The notes under the pieces: model-generated
Told to the model about the DNA's origin: nothing
The model's database searches: none
Seen by the model: the letters and a program-made list of their open reading frames with translations, nothing else
Assembly (NCBI RefSeq): GCF_040807025.1
Contig: NC_090982.1
Span: forward strand, 78,967,931-79,031,930
Length of the DNA stretch: 64,000 bases
Direction: 5' to 3'
From: Struthio camelus
Lineage: Eukaryota > Chordata > Aves > Struthioniformes > Struthionidae
Translations under genes and position numbers: made by a program
Shown: positions 36,801-52,300 of the stretch, piece by piece
How positions within the stretch are numbered: the first letter of the stretch is position 1
Layout: the number at the start of each line of letters is the position of its first letter

Positions 36801-38288
36801 AAGCTGAGGCATTTGCCCTGGGAAGCAATTTGGTGATATGGCAATAGTCTTAGCCTGGAGGTGCAGCCATCAGAAATTCTAGGAATAAAAAACTTCTGTG
36901 GCTGGGTGACACTGAGGAATGAGGAAGTTCACTTTCCCCTTCTACCTCAATACCAAGGGGCTCTGCGGTTACTGCGCATCCAAGAGGAACAGTGGGACCC
37001 GCTAATCCAAGTGTCTCTGTCTTTCCCCCAGATCCATCCCACAGTTACTCTAAAAAGCACCATGGAAATCGAGGGAAAAGCTCTGGGACCAGGCTTGGAG
37101 GTAGGTCCAAAGGTTAGCCAGAGGAGGAAGAGACCACGTGCATGAAGGTTCATCAGTGCCCCTAACCAATTGCAGGGTTACAGTCCTCTAGGTCCAGCTG
37201 AGGATGCACAGTGCTCAACAGGGAACAAGGGCACCAAATTACCTGTCTCAGAAATTCCTTGCTATGATCACACAGATCTCCCTGGGCCAGAGTACAAAAG
37301 TGAGCGAGAACATGCAAATGCTGCCCCAGTTCACTAGGAAAAACAGTGATATCCCCTACCGCTGGTGCAATCCCCCTGCCCTTCTGCTGCATATCAGAGT
37401 TCCAGAATGGAGAAGTATGGACAGTTGCTGTCTTCTGAGCAAGACAGAAAGCCCTCCCACGGCCATTTTCAATAGATGGATGCTCAGTGGAATAGAGCAA
37501 CCACAATGTGTTGAACTTAAACAAAGTAATTTTCCTGCTCTACTGATGGAGCTGTTACTGCTGTTCTGCAGCTATATCAGAGGTGCTTTTTGCAGCTGTA
37601 ACAGATATTGAATAAGAATGGGTATGGCAAATGCATGATTGTTTTATATATCCTGTCAGGCACCAACTGGAAGACAGCCATGCTAGTCCTCAGCCCCTTG
37701 GCATTCATACTGGGATTAATAATACTGACACTGAATGTTCATTACAACAAGTAAGTGAAGATGAAGGTTCTTTTGATTGGTCACCTCCCTGTCTGGCATT
37801 TCAGAATAAAGTCCTGATCTTGGTAGCCTCCCCACTCCCACACCTGAAATGTTTGTCTCTGACCAGCTGGTCATCTCCCCCCTTGATTTCTCCTCTCTGG
37901 CATCCTGTTTCTCCCTCCCACTTACTACCCCATCCAAATGCAGCTGCTAATGTTGGCTCCTTCTGCTCTACACCACTCAGATAATTTGGTTAAGGAAATT
38001 TGGGCGCTGCTGACCCAGTGCACATGCAGAAGCATCAAGCAGCAGGCAAATGCAGTTACACAGTCTCTTCTCCACTGTCCTAGGAAGAAGAAAATCCTCT
38101 CCGCTTTGAAGAGCTCCCCACATAGCAGCAGAGTTGACTTACGGGAGCAGCCTCCACCACCAAGAGGCCCACAGCCATACACTCCCCCGTCTCGCTCCCC
38201 TTCCTTGAGGCATGGGGAGATCCTCATTGAGTGGAAAGACGGGACTGTCACTCCTCTTTTTGATAATGCCAATTATCAAATGGACTAG
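33221..38288 (+). CDS. Type I membrane protein with one mannose-receptor-type cysteine-rich (ricin-B-like) lectin domain; unnamed
   Basis: Four exons join in consistent phase: 33221-33819, 36492-36632, 37660-37750 and 38084-38288 (stop TAG). Exon 1 carries a beta-trefoil of the CysR type found at the N-terminus of MRC1, LY75 and PLA2R1: GFLIKNTRLEKCIHI, two Q-W/W repeats, KQCLSA, a W-C pair, then YSKWKTLADETICA, which matches the family's SRWK...LC ending. No fibronectin II or C-type lectin domain follows. Exon 2 is a Ser/Thr/Pro-rich stalk with one N-S-T site. Exon 3 is a single membrane helix (MLVLSPLAFILGLIILTLNV) followed by KKKK. Exon 4 is a cytoplasmic tail with PPPP and a C-terminal NANYQMD. 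From codon 33270 the product is 328 residues. A role in binding sulphated or other glycans is inferred from the fold only. I do not recognise a mammalian gene here, between MYORG and NUDT2. Confidence 0.8.
36492..36632 (+). CDS. Lectin-domain protein, stalk exon
   Basis: The acceptor TTCCCTTCTCAG is strong, and the donor GAGG|GTGAGC is good. The 141 bp are in phase 1 at both ends. The product is rich in Ser, Thr, Pro and Lys, consistent with an extracellular stalk. Confidence 0.75.
37660..37750 (+). CDS. Lectin-domain protein, transmembrane exon
   Basis: The acceptor TATCCTGTCAG is followed by codons for GTNWKTA, then about 20 hydrophobic residues and NVHYNK. The donor is AACAA|GTAAGT. Phase in is 1 and phase out is 2. 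Confidence 0.8.
38084..38288 (+). CDS. Lectin-domain protein, cytoplasmic-tail exon with stop
   Basis: The acceptor CCACTGTCCTAG restores the frame (AA|G). The tail begins KKKILSALKSS and continues with QPPPPRGPQPYTPPSRSPS, HGEILIEWKDGTVTPLF and DNANYQMD before TAG. Confidence 0.78.
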
Positions 38289-41200
38289 CTCCAAAATAAC
38301 TGAGCTGTTGTTTCCTACTGTGTTACTCTCCATTCTTCTCAACAGGAAGAGGGCCTCCTTAGAGAATTTTCTCCCTTGCCGTACCATTTTTGATAGGGAG
38401 TTGTAAGGGATGTCTCTTTTTTTTTTTTTTTTTAAACAGTCGAGAACAATCTCCCTGTGCAGCGCAAAGTTGAAGCAAACAGAACAGATTGTTTTGTTTG
38501 CATAGGCATACACTGCTTAGCTCTTGAAGAGCTAATTTAACCCATGACAAGACCCAGATTTAGCTAAATGAAGCTGAGCATCTTGTCAACTGCAACTGTC
38601 TGCTGCCCTGAAATTCTAGCGTTTTTGAGCATGCAAGAGAGTAATTCCTCTGAGACAAGGAATAAGGTGAAAGCACAAATCCTGGTGATCCTTAAATGCT
38701 TTTTAAGCTTAAAACTAGCTGCCAACAGACACAAAAAGTCATCAGTTATTTTGTCCATGAGAAAATGTAGCTAATAAGCACTGCCTTCGGGCCTCGAAGG
38801 TGAAAGTGTCTCCTCGAGATATCTGCCAACTGCCCCCCCACACTAAGTTATCATTTAAGGAATAGAAAGTCATTTTTCTAAATTAAACAGTTGCACTCTC
38901 CTCTCTGCAACACAGCAAGACTCCTGCTGACAGAGTATCTGTTTCACAAATTATTTCTATATTTAGGATGTATTAAACCTTATCATTAACACCCTCCCCT
39001 TTCCTTATGCGGAAGGGAGAGTAACGTCAGTGATACCTGCCAATGACATTGTCTCGCCATTTTACACCAGTTTCAGTTTCTGATTTCCTATGGTCATATG
39101 CAATATTCAATGAACAGACATACTGCCCTGCATCTAGAGCAGTAAGACAGGATTATTATTTCTGGAAAGGAGTAATGCACTGTTTTCAGCCTTTGCATTT
39201 CCTCTTCTATGAGCATAATTATCCACCACCCATCACACCCAATCCTGATCTTTTCTCAGTGAAATTAGCAACATCTTAGTTCCTTCCTAAAATTCATGAA
39301 TTTAGGCTTTCCTTCTCTCTGATCTTGTGACACTATAAACCATAAGCTGGGCTACAAATCAGGAATTACTTGGAGAAAGCAACGCTAATATCAGGAACTA
39401 CTAGTATGAGCTACATCGATATATATGTTCAAAACTGCAAGGGAAACTATATCCTGACTTGTCCCTTAGCTCCAACTTGGATGACACTTTTCAGTTTACC
39501 TAACTGAATTTGTTAGGTAACTTCAGTGAAGCTCGGACTTTTCTACAGTTTGATTTTATTTAACCTAAGACAACAGTAAGATTTATAGGGAATTTAAACT
39601 CCGATATTTTTTTAAACATAGATCCACAGCCTAGTAAAAAGTTAACTGCCACAACATGGTATCATGACAAGAACATAGTCGATCTCAGGAAAGAAAATAT
39701 AAACCTTACTAGTTCAGGACAAATTCACAAATGTTTTCCCCTAGCAGATTATTCCATAATTATTCACTGGAGGGTTTCCCCACACACCTTCCTTGGGAAC
39801 ACATTTTAGACCTGGACGAAGGCAGACGAAGAACTCCTTTTACACCAGTGACTGACACAAGCGTCATTCAGAATTGAATTCTGACCTTCCAGTGCTTCCA
39901 CCTTTACACTTGGTGTATACTTTCATGAAGGTCAAGTTTCCAAATGTCTAAGCATCACTTTGCCCACAAAATTGGTGGAAATGCTTTCTGTACACAAATC
40001 CCTCAAGATGAGCATGCAGTACCTCGCCAGCCATCACAGTTACATCCCTCTTACCTTCTTCTACCACAATTTAGATGCCCATCCTTGAAATTTTGTCCAT
40101 GGAGCACATTATCTAGTGATTCACAGCAGTTGCTACCCTTCAAAATGTTGATGCACTTTGGGAACACTATATTTGCAGTGCCATCAAAATGCACATACTC
40201 ACTTGGAGTTCAGCTAATGCTGTGAAACCAGCAAGTGCTTATGTTCATTACTGCTGACTAGGCAGAACAGATGGCTTGATAATAACTCTAATTCATACTT
40301 AGTATGCAAATCTTGCTCAAACACAAAGGGAGTAACACCATTGCTTACAAAGCATTGATTAAATGGTAGGTTAAATAATAATAAGAAAAAAAGACAGTGA
40401 AGCAGCGTGGGCTTTTAACTATTTTCTCCCCTTCTTTTTACTGGTTCTTACTTTTTAAATAATTTCTCACTGGTTTATTTAGAATAGATACTAGAGACAA
40501 ACTCACCAAGGTATGGACAGAGGAGGTGAGGCTGTCATTCCATCACTGGAGGAGTAAAAGACAAAGTAGCCAACTGTCCATCAGGAAAGACACTGAAACA
40601 GCTGATTCTCCCTTGGGGCAGTGGATGGACCAGTGGCAGGTGCCTTTCATCCTCTGCTTCTAGCAACCGGTTGAGAAGCATTCACTCAGCCTGCGCGCTC
40701 TTCGCTGTCTACTATGACCTGAATACAATGTTTTTAAACAGTGTTCATAAATCAAAATAAAACCTGTCTTTAAAGTGGAGGAGCACTGGAATAATTTTTT
40801 TTAAATACAAAACAGGGTGCGCAAGTGGGCTTTTATAAATTACTCTATAGGAGGGGAACACAGTGCTGAGCAAGACACCACTGCCACAGCGGTACTGACA
40901 TTATCAATACATACAGCGCCAAATGATGGGTGCTGCATGTTTGGAGAGTTACATGATGCTAAACTGCAACCTGTACTTCTCAGCCCAGTTCTGCTGCATC
41001 TCTGGCATCGCCCTGCCTTGGGTCCTTTTCCAGGGACGGTATGATGCTGATGACACTGTTTCTTCACTCCAGCAGTGAGAAGGAAGACAGACTGGGAGCC
41101 TAATTTCTCATATACTTAGTTCCCTTGCAAGGGAACAAGTGCCTAGGCAACAACGGCTTGTGGAGACCAGGGGGAGAGGGGACACTTTTTTCCCCAAAAG

Positions 41201-42253
41201 CTTCTCAAAACTCAAAAAACAAGATTCCTGATCCAAAAGCGTTAATACTACCATCATGCTTTTTTGGTATTAAGGTACTGAAACATCCAAAAGATACCAC
41301 CCATTACTATCAGAACATATATGATCACACAAAGCACTTACAAGCTCAACTCCCACTGATATGAAGGAAATTAATAGATATTCACAGGGGATCAGATGCA
41401 GGCGAGCTCACTAGTACCATCACAGGCTACTGTAATCATCCAGCATGATCAACCGCAGCACAGCAATGGCAATGCATATGAGCTTGCTGCTCACATGTGG
41501 GTACGGCCTACAGCCACTGAAACCCTGATACTATCAAACTGATGCAAGACTGCATGTTAGCTTACATATTCGGTGCAGAAGCTGGGCCTCTAGGCAGCAA
41601 GAGAGTTCACTCTCCCAACCCACAGAATAATGTACGGCCAACATTATTGATGCAAAAATAAAAAGCAAAGAAAGAAGATAACTTAAAATTTGCCTTTTAA
41701 ATACTGTATATCAACTGTTTACTGAGTTTCCTTGGATGGAAACTGTTTTTATCACAGTAGATTATTGATGTACATACATGCATGATACAAACAACCAAGA
41801 CCTGAAATGATAGGACAAGTTATTACAGCAAATCAATGGAGGACTTTATTTTTGCAGTAAACACTTGGTTATTAATTATCTCCATATGCTCATTTTCACA
41901 ACTCTATAGTTCTCATCAGCAACTCAGGAGATGAGAAGCGTTTTGACTTTCAAAAAAGACCTATCGTTGCTCAGCACTTTGAAAAAAAAAAAAGAAACAA
42001 GAAGTCTTTGTTGGCTGTGGTTTCAATTCAGACATCTCTGGCTTATGGATGAATCAGATGACTCTTTCCTGCATGAGCTAGAAAAAGCTAGGGGACACAA
42101 AAGCACAAGTTCTCTGAAAGCTCCAACTACTTTCACTGAATTTGTATAGATTAAAGGAGGAATGTACATTTATGCAGCCATCCAATTCTATTCATAAAAA
42201 AAAAAAAAGGCCATTTTTCTTTAAAAAAAGTTTCCCTTATCCTACATAAAGCA
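38289..42253. other. 3' UTR of lectin-domain gene and intergenic sequence
   Basis: There is no recognisable exon. The nearest clear AATAAA on + is at about 40756, so the 3' UTR of the lectin-domain gene could be long or use a variant signal. An A/T-run lies at 38416-38433. Confidence 0.45.
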
Positions 42254-42254
42254 T

Positions 42255-46399
<4,145 letters not shown>

Positions 46400-47200
46400 C
46401 TAACTGCAACAAGAACTGTGGAAGAGTGCAGAGCATCAAGCGTGAATAACAGGGGAGCTCAAACGGACAAGTTATATTTATCCAGAAAACGTATTTCAGT
46501 ACAGATTAAAAATTATCCATTCCTTTGCAATTACTGCATAACTAAACTACACCTTAACAACCACCTTAAAAAGGTAAAAACGGAGCTTTTCCTTTTAAAA
46601 AGGGAAAGCAAGAACATATATAAAAGCCCGGATGCAAAAAAAAAAACCAAAAAGTATTCTCAGGAAGCTAGAAATACAACCTGCACGACACTTCTTCGCA
46701 GCTGATATGCTACAGATGACACTGCAGGCAGAGAAAACCATAAAGCAAAAGCAAAGGTTGCAATTAACGCTCTAAAACCTTTTTACAACTCTTTGTTTTG
46801 TCCTCCCCCCCATCCCCGGGCTGTTCCCTGACACACGGTGACAACCCTTTTTCCCACTCGGGAAGCAGCAGCAGCAGCAGCACGGACAGTGCCCCCTCCC
46901 CGCAGCCTCCGCCACGGCAGAAGGAGGCCACCGGGCAGCGGAGACCCCAACACGGAAAAACCCACCCGCCGCCATAGCGGCCTCCGGCCCTCACCCTCAC
47001 TAGCGGCCCTCGGCACCCGACTGGCAGCAGCCTCGGCCAATCACAGCCGGCGGAGCCACCCGTGGGCGGCACCTTCCGCCCTCCCTTCCCGCCTCTCTCC
47101 CCAGCCCCGCCCCTCTGCCGCCTCGGCGCCCTCGGATTGGTTCCTCCCCGCATGGCTCCGCCCCCTCCCCGCCTCTCCCTCTCCCCATTCGCTGGCTGCG

Positions 47201-47224
47201 GGCGCGAGCGTTTGAAGCGGGAAA
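47201..47224 (+). promoter_or_regulatory. CDE-CHR element with adjoining E2F-like site
   Basis: GGCGCG (47201-47206), a four-base spacer, TTTGAA (47211-47216), directly followed by GCGGGAAA (47217-47224). The CDE-four bases-CHR spacing is the classical arrangement bound by DREAM/MMB at promoters of G2/M genes, and GCGGGAAA fits an E2F site. It lies just upstream of the probable KIF24 first exon. KIF24 acts in the cell and centriole cycle, so the assignment makes sense. Function is inferred from sequence. Confidence 0.6.
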
Positions 47225-47236
47225 GCCGCCGTTACC

Positions 47237-47331
47237 ATGGGGACGCGGCCTAGTCGCCGCTGCCGCAGCCTGGGCGAGGGGCCGGCGCGCTCCGCGCCCG
47301 CCCTCCCTTCGCTCCAGCGGCGCCGCGGCCG
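47237..47331 (+). other. Candidate KIF24 first exon with upstream ORF start
   Basis: An ATG in strong context (GTTACCATGGGG) at 47237 opens a frame reaching the candidate donor at 47332. If joined to the exon at 49237 the frame ends after about 54 codons; if joined to 53757 it stops at once. It cannot reach the KIF24 ATG in frame. If transcription starts upstream of it, this is an upstream ORF. The start site is unknown and could be downstream of the ATG. Confidence 0.35.
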
Positions 47332-48011
47332 GTGAGCGGCTCCGGGGGCCGCGGGCGGCGGCGGCGGCGATACCTACCCCCGCGGCAGCGCCGGGGGAGG
47401 GGGCGGCCCCGGGGGCTCCTCGCAGCTGGCCCGGCCCGCTGGGGACGCGGAGCCCCGCTCCTGGGAGCTGCCTGCCGCCGCCCGCGTGCTCCGGTACGTG
47501 CGGGGAGGTGGGGGGGGAGCCAAAAACAAACTAAATCTGAGGCGGAACTGGGTGAGGGGGTGGGGGGGGAGGGAGATCGAAGGGCGCGGAGCGTCGGGGC
47601 ACGCGGAGGCGGAGGGGCGCCGCCAGGCATCGCGGCAATGCGGGCGGCCCCGGGAGGGGCCTGGCAGTTGGCGCAGCGGGACGCTCCGGCTGCAGCGGGG
47701 CGTTTGTAACGGCGTTAGCTCCTTCTTATGTGTCGTCGGGGTGTTCCCTGGCCTGCCTGCGCGGCCCCGTCGTCGCGGCCTCAGTAGTTGTGTGGTGCTG
47801 CTCATGTCTCAGTCTGGAAACTATGTCCTCCCCCCCCCCACCCCCTTTCCATTTGTGATACAGACACGTCGTACAACGCACGGCCGGTTTGTGGTTGGGT
47901 AGCCACGAGCAACGCAACGCCACAGCTCGGGGTGGTTCTGAATTCCTCCCCCCCTCCCCGGCTGAACTGAAATATCTAAACAGTTGGTGAAATGTGGGGG
48001 CTTCTCCCAGT

Positions 48012-48109
48012 GGGGGCAAACTATAAATACAAAGTTCAGCACCCTGGGACTGAATTCAAGTTGGGGAAACTATAAATACAAAGTTTCTCGCTATGGGACC
48101 AAATTCAGT
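48012..48109 (+). repeat. Imperfect tandem duplication, unit about 55 bp
   Basis: AAACTATAAATACAAAGTT occurs twice, each time preceded by a G-run and followed by a GGGAC(TG/CA)AATTCA-like segment. Located in the first KIF24 intron, just past the CpG island. Confidence 0.75.
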
Positions 48110-49236
48110 AAACATGTGCCCTCTGAGTCTGAAGCATACTTGCAGATGCACAGTGGTTTGCCTTGCTGAAGTTACAAAACTAAATAAGTGCTGGAAGCTA
48201 TTTGGTAAATGTTGCTTGCAAGAGACACTTGAGCACAATTTTCAAATAATCGGCATCCTAATATAACTCATAGATTATTTTCTTAGCTGCGGCTGAATAT
48301 TAGACACTTCCATTTCCATGCAGCTGTTGTTTTAAGCAGTTGTCGTCGGGTATCAGCTGTAGGATGGAGTCCCTTCTGCTGAGGTCATCAAACTATAATT
48401 AGTATGAGAGAACAATTCTAACAATTGCCAATCTTTTTGCAAATTAAAAAATATTTTTTTGAAAACAAAAAAACCCCCCAATATTAAGTTGTCCTTTTTA
48501 GTCTTTTTCAAAGAACACTGAAATTAATTGTAGATCCAGTAACTAACTCCGTGTTAGGCATATATCAGTAGCAAAGGAAGTTGGAATGTTGATAAAGGGA
48601 GAAGACATCTTTTACGTGGTCCAGCTGTAAAATATTTATCAGTTAACATTAAATATATTCCTTCCTTTCCAATTACTTTTCTTATACAGAAGCCATAGAT
48701 GGTTATCTATTGCTAGCATTAAATTTTGTCCCCCATATCTTCAAAATGGACTGCTGTAACGCTCATTGCAACAACCAACGGAATATTTAATCCAAGATGT
48801 GTACATGCACAGGGAGTTACATAGTGTAATCCTATGATCTTACAAAAGGATCTGGCGCACTAATAAATAAATGTTTCAAACTGTGTTTCGTAGCTTGCTA
48901 CCTGTTGAATTCAGTCTTAAATTAAAATTATGATTTTATTTTATAGCAGATACTGTCTCCTATTACATGTCTTGTGCTTATGAAAGGGCAACCATACCAT
49001 GACTCTGTCCTTCATAAGAATGCTCTAGTGTTCAGGAGAATGGAGGTCAAAATGGTTAAAGGTAAAGCATTTCGTGTGGTGTCCTGGAAAGGCAAATTAG
49101 CCGTTCTCCTCTGGAGGGCTAAATCAAATTTGGCTATGGACCACAGTTAAAAACGAGCTTAATGTTCAGAGGAATAAGAAACATAGATGAATGACCGTTG
49201 ACACGAATTAATAAGTGTCTCTTCTCTGCATTGTAG

Positions 49237-49336
49237 GGTTGTCAGGAAAGATTGGTTTCATTCCAGTCTTCTGCTTCTATACCTCAAAAACCATCAAACA
49301 CCTTGACGCGAAGGTTGTGCCGAAGACTTTTTCGGG
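49237..49336 (+). other. Candidate second 5' UTR exon of KIF24
   Basis: Bounded by the acceptor TTCTCTGCATTGTAG and the donor TTCGGG|GTAAGA, 100 bp, on the KIF24 strand between the CpG island and the start exon. It contains no ATG in a frame joined to the KIF24 start. An alternative is a chance pair of splice sites. Confidence 0.4.
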
Positions 49337-52300
49337 GTAAGATGGTTACAAGTAATGAAGTATAATGCACTGGTATAGCTGTAATCAGGAGAGGAAGCAT
49401 AAGTACCTGCTACATGTGTTTACAAATTTTAGGTTCTTAACTTTTATTTTTATAAGGTGTTTGTAAAGCAAAGGGTACTTCAGTGTTTGACACGCTACAA
49501 AGTCATAGGTAGGGAAAAAAAGATGCTAGTAAGGTTTAACAATTATTACTTTTATCTGATGCCTTTGAGAATTGTTCCTAGAAAAAATTATTAAATGATT
49601 AGGCCAGAGTTTATGATTGAGAATGATAATCCTAGATTATTTGCAGAATTAAATATATACTTGCAGTAGTTCACATTTTAAGGTTTTGAGTGCTATATAA
49701 AGTCTCTTCACTTCGCTGTGACTTCATTTCCCCAGTTTAAGATACAGTTATAGTGATACTTGGGTCTTGTCTCAGTGGTGAAACTCAGAAGTATCAGTGA
49801 AAACCAGTTAAAATCGTCAGGTAAATACGAGTGAGCTACACTGAGATAAGACTGCATGTGGGTGTTTTATTCAAGTGAACACTGCACTGAGATCTTTACT
49901 GTAGCAGGGGTTAGTAAGAATCAAGATACAGTGGTCTGAGACTGCTTTATTCCTAAAATAGTCTGTGTGGGGTTTTTACATGCTTTAGTTCATGAACAGT
50001 AACTTACAGCCACTGAGCATCTTTGTGAAGGCCAGCCTTTTCTCCGCTTTGAAAAGTGCATTGAGAGTGAAAAGATCAATGTAAGAGCTAATTAATAATT
50101 AAAAGCATTTTAAAGTGGAAGAGCAACTCCTAGAGCAGAATTCTGTGGTAAGTGTATTTTCTTCAGAATATGTAAGATATAATCACTGGTTTCTGCTATT
50201 TATACCGGACTCTTTTTTTTTTTCCAGCTTTATGCCTTTAGAAAAACTCCTATTAAAAAAACTCCTATTTCCAAAACAGTACAGTTCTCTGATGACAAAC
50301 TATGATCTTATTCTGTGCTTTGTGTTGGCCCCTTTACATACAATTCTAATGCTTTTTACAATGGATACTTACCCATTACCAGAGCCTGGCAGGTTTTTAA
50401 GATCTTTAAAAGACTCCTTTGCGTAAGAAATTAGTTGTAGAGAACTCAAGTTTGCCACATAAAGACAATAGCCTGACTGGAGCCTGATCCAGATATCCTA
50501 CTGCTTAGACATCTCTCTGTTCTAGCAGTAAGGTATATCATCACTAACTGTTCCTCCTTCACTGTGAACTTGCATATTAGTAAGTAGGATGCTCTGGACT
50601 TAACCGATGACTTAACTGTTTGTGTGACCAACCTGCTGCAGCACCTTCTTGTCAGAGCAAAAGCAGGTCCCTTATTTGAGAGGAAAGTGAAAATTTCAAA
50701 GTAAAGCTGAATCTTTCTGCAGGCTAAAATGAGATCAGCAACCACTGAACTGCAATAAATAATGCTCTATGTTAGAATACAGATTGAATGAAAAATTCTT
50801 CTTAAGGCTTAGGCTATTTGACCCTATAATCAGGTGCTTATAGAGAATTCTGCTTCCAAATTGACTCCCTTCTTCCTCAAAACATATGTTATATCCAGCT
50901 GTTTTAAGAAGTTGAAGAATTCTGTCTCAATCCTGTTTTCAGGGAAGTCACTCACAGCTTTGTTGGAAACAAGACTTGGGCTTTGATATTAAGCAATCGC
51001 TTTGAAGAATGTTGCATTTTTATGCACCAGAAAACAGTTTTGTCTCGCGTGAACAAACAAAATAAGAACCTGGCAGTAACTGAGGGAATGCTGGCTGTTA
51101 CTCATTGTAGAAAAGTAAGGGTCTTCCCCCTTTTTGCCAGAAGATGGCGTTATCGACAGTTTAGAATTCTTTCTTTACAAGGCTAATTTACTTTGGAGTA
51201 TTGTATTGCTGTTTGAGAAACAGTATCTGTACAGTTTTTTTTATGCCTAAAATATCAGGTGAATTAAGCTCTTCTTTTTAGGGGGAGAAAGGCTTTCCAT
51301 TCTTTTAGAACGTTGCTGATCAGAAGGCCTGAAGGGTTCGCTGTGATCATCTGTTCTGACAACTGTAATTCCCCTGAATTACCTCTTGTGTGAACCAGAG
51401 AAAATCATTTAGAAAATGATCTATTCTTGAGTTTTAAAATGATCAGAAATGGTGGGACCTATCATGACTTTTGCTTCATTTTTCCCAAGGTTAACTAATT
51501 TGTTACTCCTTTATTAGCCAATATTCAGTTTTCCTGGATTGTGAAGTAGGTGCTTCATGAATGGAGAGACAGTGAAGTTACCTTCTGGAACCACTTAGAT
51601 CCAGTAAGATTCATTATATCTGGGGCAGCAAAAGTACTTATATTACTTTCAGGGCCAGCTTCCATTAAGAAGCAGCTTAGTTGCTTTCATATGGCACAGA
51701 GCCTTAGCCAGTAAGCCGTGCAGAGCCGCTTAAGTGGCTCAGTGCTAGTCTTCTCATATGTTCTGTAGTACCTGTATTTCTTGGATTTTCCATGTTTTGA
51801 GAATCTTAGTCCCTCGTTACGCTAATGATGGAAAGTTGAATGTGTAGTCACTTATGGGTATTTAATTAGATTGTATTTATTTTTTCGTTAGAACCTTGAC
51901 CTTAAGACTCATAACTTCCAGCCTTGTCCATTGTTTTCTTTTTGGGAAATGTGTTGGGAAATGCCCAGCAATATCATTCAAATATAGGTTAACACAGAAT
52001 TAGTTTTTACCTTGTTGTTTTGGTCACTCTGTACTTAAGTGAAGCATATGCAATGATGTAAATATAATCTAGAATACAGAGCAAGAATGGACGATAGGAA
52101 TCTGCTCCTTTAATCAAACAAAAGAGGTTTCCTGTGGCAGCGTAAGTGAACAGATTTACAGAGGACCTGTTTTATGTTCTTAGCTACCTTATGCAAGATA
52201 GGGATTTTTCAAAAACATAACCCTCCTCTAAATGAAATCTGAAGTTCTTGTGGCAATGTACCTGTTAAAGAATTTGCGAAACTCTGAATGCTTGTGAAAG

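Larger units (their letters stand above)
46800..47750. promoter_or_regulatory. CpG island, bidirectional promoter of NUDT2 and KIF24
   Basis: Strongly GC- and CpG-rich. NUDT2 leaves to the left and KIF24 to the right, so this is a head-to-head promoter. It has CCAAT at 47037-47041, the inverse ATTGG at 47136-47140 and several GC boxes (CCCCGCCC). Candidate first-exon donors are, for NUDT2 on minus, the GTGAGGGTGAGG pair near 47000, and for KIF24 on +, GGCCG|GTGAGC (GT at 47332-47333) or CTCCG|GTACGT near 47493. Confidence 0.75.
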
